This document shows positions 61,110-64,000 of a stretch of DNA of 64,000 bases, in pieces. The stretch is taken from positions 62,001 to 126,000 of the forward strand of contig NZ_JAKIHN010000001.1 in the NCBI RefSeq assembly GCF_021608185.1. The letters run 5' to 3'. The notes under the pieces are model-generated. The model was not told where the DNA came from, made no database searches, and worked only from the letters and a program-made list of their open reading frames with translations. Source of the DNA: Flavobacterium anseongense (GTDB taxonomy: Bacteria; Bacteroidota; Bacteroidia; Flavobacteriales; Flavobacteriaceae). The position numbers and the translations under genes are program-made. The number at the start of each line of letters is the position of its first letter. Position 1 is the stretch's first letter.

Positions 61110-61400
61110 ATGAGTGAAATTGCAGAAATAATTGATTCTGTTGAAAATAGAATAGCAAAACTTTTTACTAAAATAAATAGTTTAGAGCAAGATTCTGCTT
61201 CAATCAAAGAGGAATTAGTTAAAGCTGCTGCGGTGATTCAAAAGCAATCGGATGAGATTGCCGCTTTGAAATCGGAATGCGAATCTCTCAAAATGGCTAA
61301 TTCATTATTAGGCGGTGAAGAAAATAAACGAGATACAAAGCTTAAAATAAATTCATTAATCCGAGAGATAGATTATTGCATTGCGCAATTATCAGACTAA
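61110..61400 (+). CDS. coiled-coil protein upstream of zapA
   Basis: A 96-residue acidic protein, mostly one long coiled coil (IDSVENRIAKLFTKINSLEQ through EIAALKSECESLKMA) with a short C-terminal helix (INSLIREIDYCIAQLSD). It has no signal peptide. It is 3 bases from zapA, so translationally coupled. Size and coiled-coil form resemble ZapB, which in other bacteria bundles ZapA and FtsZ, but homology is not proven. A cell-division role is inferred from context alone. Confidence 0.7.
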   Translation: MSEIAEIIDSVENRIAKLFTKINSLEQDSASIKEELVKAAAVIQKQSDEIAALKSECESLKMANSLLGGEENKRDTKLKINSLIREIDYCIAQLSD

Positions 61401-61403
61401 AAC

Positions 61404-61697
61404 ATGGACGATAAGCTTAAAATAAAATTATCAATTGCAGACAGAGTTTATCCATTAACGGTTGACTTGTCACAGGAAGAAGGACTGCGAAGTGCTTCCA
61501 AAAAAATTGATGCTATGATTAAGCAATTCGAAGAAAACTATGCGGTTCGCGACAAACAAGATGTATTGGCCATGTGTGCTTTGCAGTTTGCTTCGCAGGT
61601 AGAGCAAAAGCAAGTTGACAGTTCTATTGACAGTAAAGATCTTGAACGATTGAAAAAAATTAATGATTTATTATTCGATTATCTCGAAAAAAAATAA
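61404..61697 (+). CDS. zapA: cell division protein ZapA
   Basis: A 97-residue protein. The N-terminal beta-hairpin segment LKIKLSIADRVYPLTVDLSQEEGLRSASKKID matches ZapA, and the C-terminal helix (QDVLAMCALQFASQVE...LERLKKINDLLFDYLEKK) is its dimerisation coiled coil. ZapA binds FtsZ at midcell and promotes ring assembly. It is the second gene of a two-gene unit; the 6S RNA gene follows, as it does after zapA in many bacteria. Confidence 0.93.
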   Translation: MDDKLKIKLSIADRVYPLTVDLSQEEGLRSASKKIDAMIKQFEENYAVRDKQDVLAMCALQFASQVEQKQVDSSIDSKDLERLKKINDLLFDYLEKK

Positions 61698-61717
61698 CGT
61701 TCTTATCACATAGGATT

Positions 61718-61886
61718 ACAATACCGCCTACATTAGATTTTAATTGGTAAACTCAACACTAACAAATTAGAATGAGCCAGTCATCGTTACTAAAGCACGC
61801 CACTTTATCGTGGATCCTTGACCAACGAGTTAGCTCAAAACTTGTCTTTTCGAGTTTATGCATTCACCTAATGTAGGCTTTTTTTA
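61718..61886 (+). ncRNA. ssrS: 6S RNA (6S-Flavo type)
   Basis: The 209-base gap between zapA and rny holds a long self-complementary sequence. The outer stem GCCTACATTAG (61726-61736) pairs with CTAATGTAGGC (61868-61878). An inner stem GTAAACTC (61746-61753) pairs with GAGTTTAT (61852-61859). Between them is a ~95-base internal region with its own hairpin (CACTTTATCGTGG), and after the outer stem a T-run. A long closing stem, a large central bubble and the zapA-neighbour position match 6S RNA, which binds RNA polymerase, and the flavobacterial form (6S-Flavo in Rfam). The 5' end is approximate. The rny gene begins 20 bases beyond its T-run. Confidence 0.85.
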
Positions 61887-61906
61887 TATATAAACTAAAA
61901 CAAAAA

Positions 61907-63469
61907 ATGGAAACTCTACTAATTATAATTGCGCTGGTAGCGGGAATTGCCGGAGGTTTTGGAATTGCAAAATTCCTTGAAAAAAGCAACATCTCCAACA
62001 TGGTAAAAAATGCCAAAAAAGAAGCTGCATCAATTTTAAAAGATGCCAATCTTGAAGGCGAAAACATCAAGAAAGACAAGTTGCTTCAGGCAAAAGAAAA
62101 GTTTTTAGAATTAAAAGCTGAACATGAGCAGGAGATTTTAAACAAAGACAAAAGAATTGCTGAAGTAGAAAAAAGAACACGTGATAAAGAATCACAAGTT
62201 TCAAGTGAATTGGCAAAAGCTAAAAAAGTAAACGACGACTTCGAAGCAAAAACAGCAGAATACAACTCGAAAATTGAGTTGTTAGAAAAGAAGCAGCAAG
62301 AGCTTGAAAAACTTCATAAGAGTCAGGTGCAACAGCTTGAGGTTATCTCCGGGCTTTCGGCTGAAGATGCTAAAGAGCAATTGGTGGAAAGCTTAAAAGC
62401 GGAAGCCAAAACTAAAGCTATGTCGCATATTCAGGATACTATTGAAGAAGCAAAATTAACGGCGCAACAAGAAGCTAAGAAAGTCATCATCAACACCATT
62501 CAACGTGTTGGAACGGAAGAAGCAGTTGAGAATTGTGTTTCTGTTTTTAATATTGAATCGGATGACGTTAAAGGAAGAATCATTGGTCGTGAAGGAAGAA
62601 ACATTCGTGCACTGGAAGCGGCAACCGGAGTTGAAATTATTGTTGATGATACACCGGAAGCTATTATCCTTTCCTGCTTTGATCCTGTGAGAAGAGAAAT
62701 CGCCCGTTTGTCATTACACAAATTAGTAACTGACGGTAGAATTCACCCAGCTAGAATTGAAGAAGTTGTTGCCAAAACAACTAAACAAATCGAAGAAGAA
62801 ATTGCCGAAGTTGGAAAACGTACGGTAATCGATTTAGGAATTCACGGTTTGCATCCTGAGTTGATTAAAGTGGTTGGTAGAATGAAATACCGTTCTTCAT
62901 ACGGACAAAACTTATTGCAACACTCGCGCGAAGTTTCTAAGCTTTGCGGAATCATGGCAGCTGAATTAGGCTTGAATGTTAAATTGGCAAAACGTGCCGG
63001 TTTACTTCACGATATAGGAAAAGTGCCTGATGCGGAAAGCGATTTGCCACACGCATTATTAGGAATGCAATGGGCTGAAAAATATGGTGAAAAAGAAGAA
63101 GTATGTAACGCCATTGGAGCCCACCACGATGAGATAGAAATGAAATATTTAATTTCTCCGATTATACAGGTTTGTGATGCTATATCAGGTGCAAGACCAG
63201 GCGCAAGACGTCAGGTTTTGGATTCGTACATCCAAAGATTAAAAGACTTAGAAAACATCGCATTTGGCTTTAATGGTGTTAAAAATGCTTATGCTATACA
63301 AGCCGGACGTGAGCTTCGTGTAATCGTTGAAAGCGAAAAAGTAAGCGATGAAAATGCAGCAAGTCTTTCGTTTGAGATTTCACAAAAAATTCAAACTGAA
63401 ATGACTTATCCTGGTCAGGTTAAAATTACCGTAATCCGTGAAACCAGAGCAGTAAATATTGCGAAATAG
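61907..63469 (+). CDS. rny: ribonuclease Y
   Basis: A 520-residue membrane-tethered endoribonuclease that starts mRNA decay. Residues 1-20 are a membrane anchor ([18 protein letters not shown]). Residues ~25-180 form a long coiled coil rich in Lys and Glu ([19 protein letters not shown]..., [13 protein letters not shown]). A KH domain has [19 protein letters not shown]. The HD domain has the metal pair in [11 protein letters not shown] and [10 protein letters not shown], and it ends with the conserved [13 protein letters not shown]. Length is standard. It probably has its own promoter within or just after the 6S RNA gene, or is read through from zapA. Confidence 0.96.
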   Translation: METLLIIIALVAGIAGGFGIAKFLEKSNISNMVKNAKKEAASILKDANLEGENIKKDKLLQAKEKFLELKAEHEQEILNKDKRIAEVEKRTRDKESQVSSELAKAKKVNDDFEAKTAEYNSKIELLEKKQQELEKLHKSQVQQLEVISGLSAEDAKEQLVESLKAEAKTKAMSHIQDTIEEAKLTAQQEAKKVIINTIQRVGTEEAVENCVSVFNIESDDVKGRIIGREGRNIRALEAATGVEIIVDDTPEAIILSCFDPVRREIARLSLHKLVTDGRIHPARIEEVVAKTTKQIEEEIAEVGKRTVIDLGIHGLHPELIKVVGRMKYRSSYGQNLLQHSREVSKLCGIMAAELGLNVKLAKRAGLLHDIGKVPDAESDLPHALLGMQWAEKYGEKEEVCNAIGAHHDEIEMKYLISPIIQVCDAISGARPGARRQVLDSYIQRLKDLENIAFGFNGVKNAYAIQAGRELRVIVESEKVSDENAASLSFEISQKIQTEMTYPGQVKITVIRETRAVNIAK

Positions 63470-63487
63470 TAATCTATTATAATAAAA

Positions 63488-63513
63488 AAAGCGACCATTT
63501 GGTCGCTTTTTTT
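63488..63513. terminator. bidirectional terminator between rny and the response regulator gene
   Basis: The stem GCGACC / GGTCGC with loop ATTT is flanked by A-run and T-run and serves both convergent genes. Confidence 0.85.
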
Positions 63514-63907
63514 ATAGATTAAAGATTGATTTTATATTATCAACAGTCATAGGTTTCAGATAATAATCATGTATTAAATCTTTAAAATCACTGGCTCTGC
63601 TTCTATCTTCACTATTATCCGAAGAACTGATGACATAAATAATAATTTCTTTTTCCAAAAGATTTCTAATCGATTTAAATTCTTCTAAAAACTGCCAACC
63701 GTCTAAAACCGGCATGTTAATATCTAAAAGAATTAAATCGGGGGGATTTTCTCCGGCTTTTAATTTACTTTTAATTCCTTCAATGGCTTCTAAACCATTT
63801 TCAAAAAAGGCGGGATTTATATCTACATTACTGATTAGTAATAACTTCCTGATAAGGAAGTGGAATATCTTATCATCATCAACAACAAACACGTTGCTAA
63901 ACTTCAT
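63512..63907 (-). CDS. single-domain response regulator
   Basis: A 131-residue receiver domain with no output domain, like CheY. The acidic pocket is VVDDDKIFH, the phospho-acceptor Asp is in LILLDINMPVLDG (near residue 62), the Thr/Ser switch is in VISSSDNSED and the Lys is in YYLKPMTVDN. It would be phosphorylated by a histidine kinase elsewhere, and probably signals by protein-protein contact. It has a promoter of its own and shares a terminator with rny. Confidence 0.93.
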   Translation of the reverse strand: MKFSNVFVVDDDKIFHFLIRKLLLISNVDINPAFFENGLEAIEGIKSKLKAGENPPDLILLDINMPVLDGWQFLEEFKSIRNLLEKEIIIYVISSSDNSEDRSRASDFKDLIHDYYLKPMTVDNIKSIFNL

Positions 63908-63951
63908 TTTAAAACAGATTTGGGGTTAATCTTATATTTTTTTGGCAGAAA

Positions 63952-63981
63952 CAAAAATAGAAATTAATACCAAAAATCAAA
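63952..63981 (-). promoter_or_regulatory. promoter of the response regulator gene (TTTG-N18-TATTTTTG)
   Basis: Minus strand: TTTG (63981-63978), 18 bases, TATTTTTG (63959-63952), ~45 bases before the ATG. It matches the consensus well. Confidence 0.6.
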
Positions 63982-64000
63982 TTTTTCTGGGATGAAATTT

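Noticed and set aside
1-64000. tRNA, rRNA, insertion sequences, integrases, restriction or defence systems
   Set aside because: No cloverleaf, transposase motif, integrase motif or defence gene was recognised on either strand; a tRNAscan or HMM run could still find something missed.

Overview
The window is a low-GC (about one third G+C) stretch of chromosome from a member of the Bacteroidota, almost certainly a Flavobacterium or close relative. The evidence is the type B ribosomal protein L31, class II ketol-acid reductoisomerase, a type IX secretion (T9SS) type B sorting domain, lipoproteins with acidic residues after the lipobox cysteine, three TonB-type outer membrane barrels, an ECF sigma/FecR/TonB receptor set, a 6S-Flavo type RNA and promoters of the Bacteroidota form TTG-N18/19-TAnnTTTG. 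No tRNA, rRNA, insertion sequence, prophage or CRISPR array was seen. The window opens inside an acetyltransferase gene and ends just upstream of a response regulator.

Layout. 1-3.8 kb: small envelope and hypothetical genes (GNAT fragment, a 56-residue membrane protein, TerB-like protein, secreted esterase, DUF1456 protein, lipoprotein). 3.8-6.1 kb: folD and ffh. 6.2-12.2 kb: a cell-surface signalling locus, with an ECF sigma factor, FecR anti-sigma factor and TonB receptor on the plus strand, and two related lipocalin-like lipoproteins plus a 55-residue membrane protein on the minus strand. 12.2-14.0 kb: argS. 14.2-21.4 kb: a 1537-residue T9SS cargo protein with nine cysteine-paired repeats, then an outer membrane barrel protein. 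21.6-23.6 kb: an ABC ATPase and fabH. 23.7-26.7 kb: a YadA-head/C1q-like surface protein. 26.7-30.1 kb: a TetR/AarF pair and a lipocalin/OmpA lipoprotein pair. 30.3-34.0 kb: htpG and small membrane proteins, including a TMEM175-type channel. 34.0-37.3 kb: carB and rpmH. 38.0-44.9 kb: the branched-chain amino acid operon ilvD-ilvB-ilvN-ilvC-ilvA. 45.3-50.7 kb: lytic transglycosylase, hydrolase, mtaB, a GlmU-like transferase and rpmE2. 50.9-56.0 kb: a plus-strand run of DUF4199 protein, GT2 glycosyltransferase, phosphohexomutase and MsbA-like ABC exporter. 56.0-60.9 kb: a minus-strand operon of M23 peptidase, TonB receptor and EF-hand-like lipoprotein. 61.1-63.5 kb: coiled-coil protein, zapA, 6S RNA and rny.

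The most interesting signal is in the ECF locus. Three genes (fecR and both lipocalin-like lipoproteins, on opposite strands) are preceded by the same two-part sequence, GTAGGGT, then exactly 15 bases, then TGTTYT. This looks like the promoter of the adjacent ECF sigma factor and defines a small candidate regulon. A fourth, slightly relaxed copy (16-base gap) precedes an unrelated lipoprotein gene at 2842. Other points are two divergent copies of an ~80 bp intergenic repeat, a carbamoyl-phosphate synthase without its allosteric domain, two small membrane proteins, and a palindrome inside the promoter of the TetR/AarF pair. Starts were moved inward from the longest open frame wherever a signal peptide or conserved N-terminus showed the longer version to be wrong.
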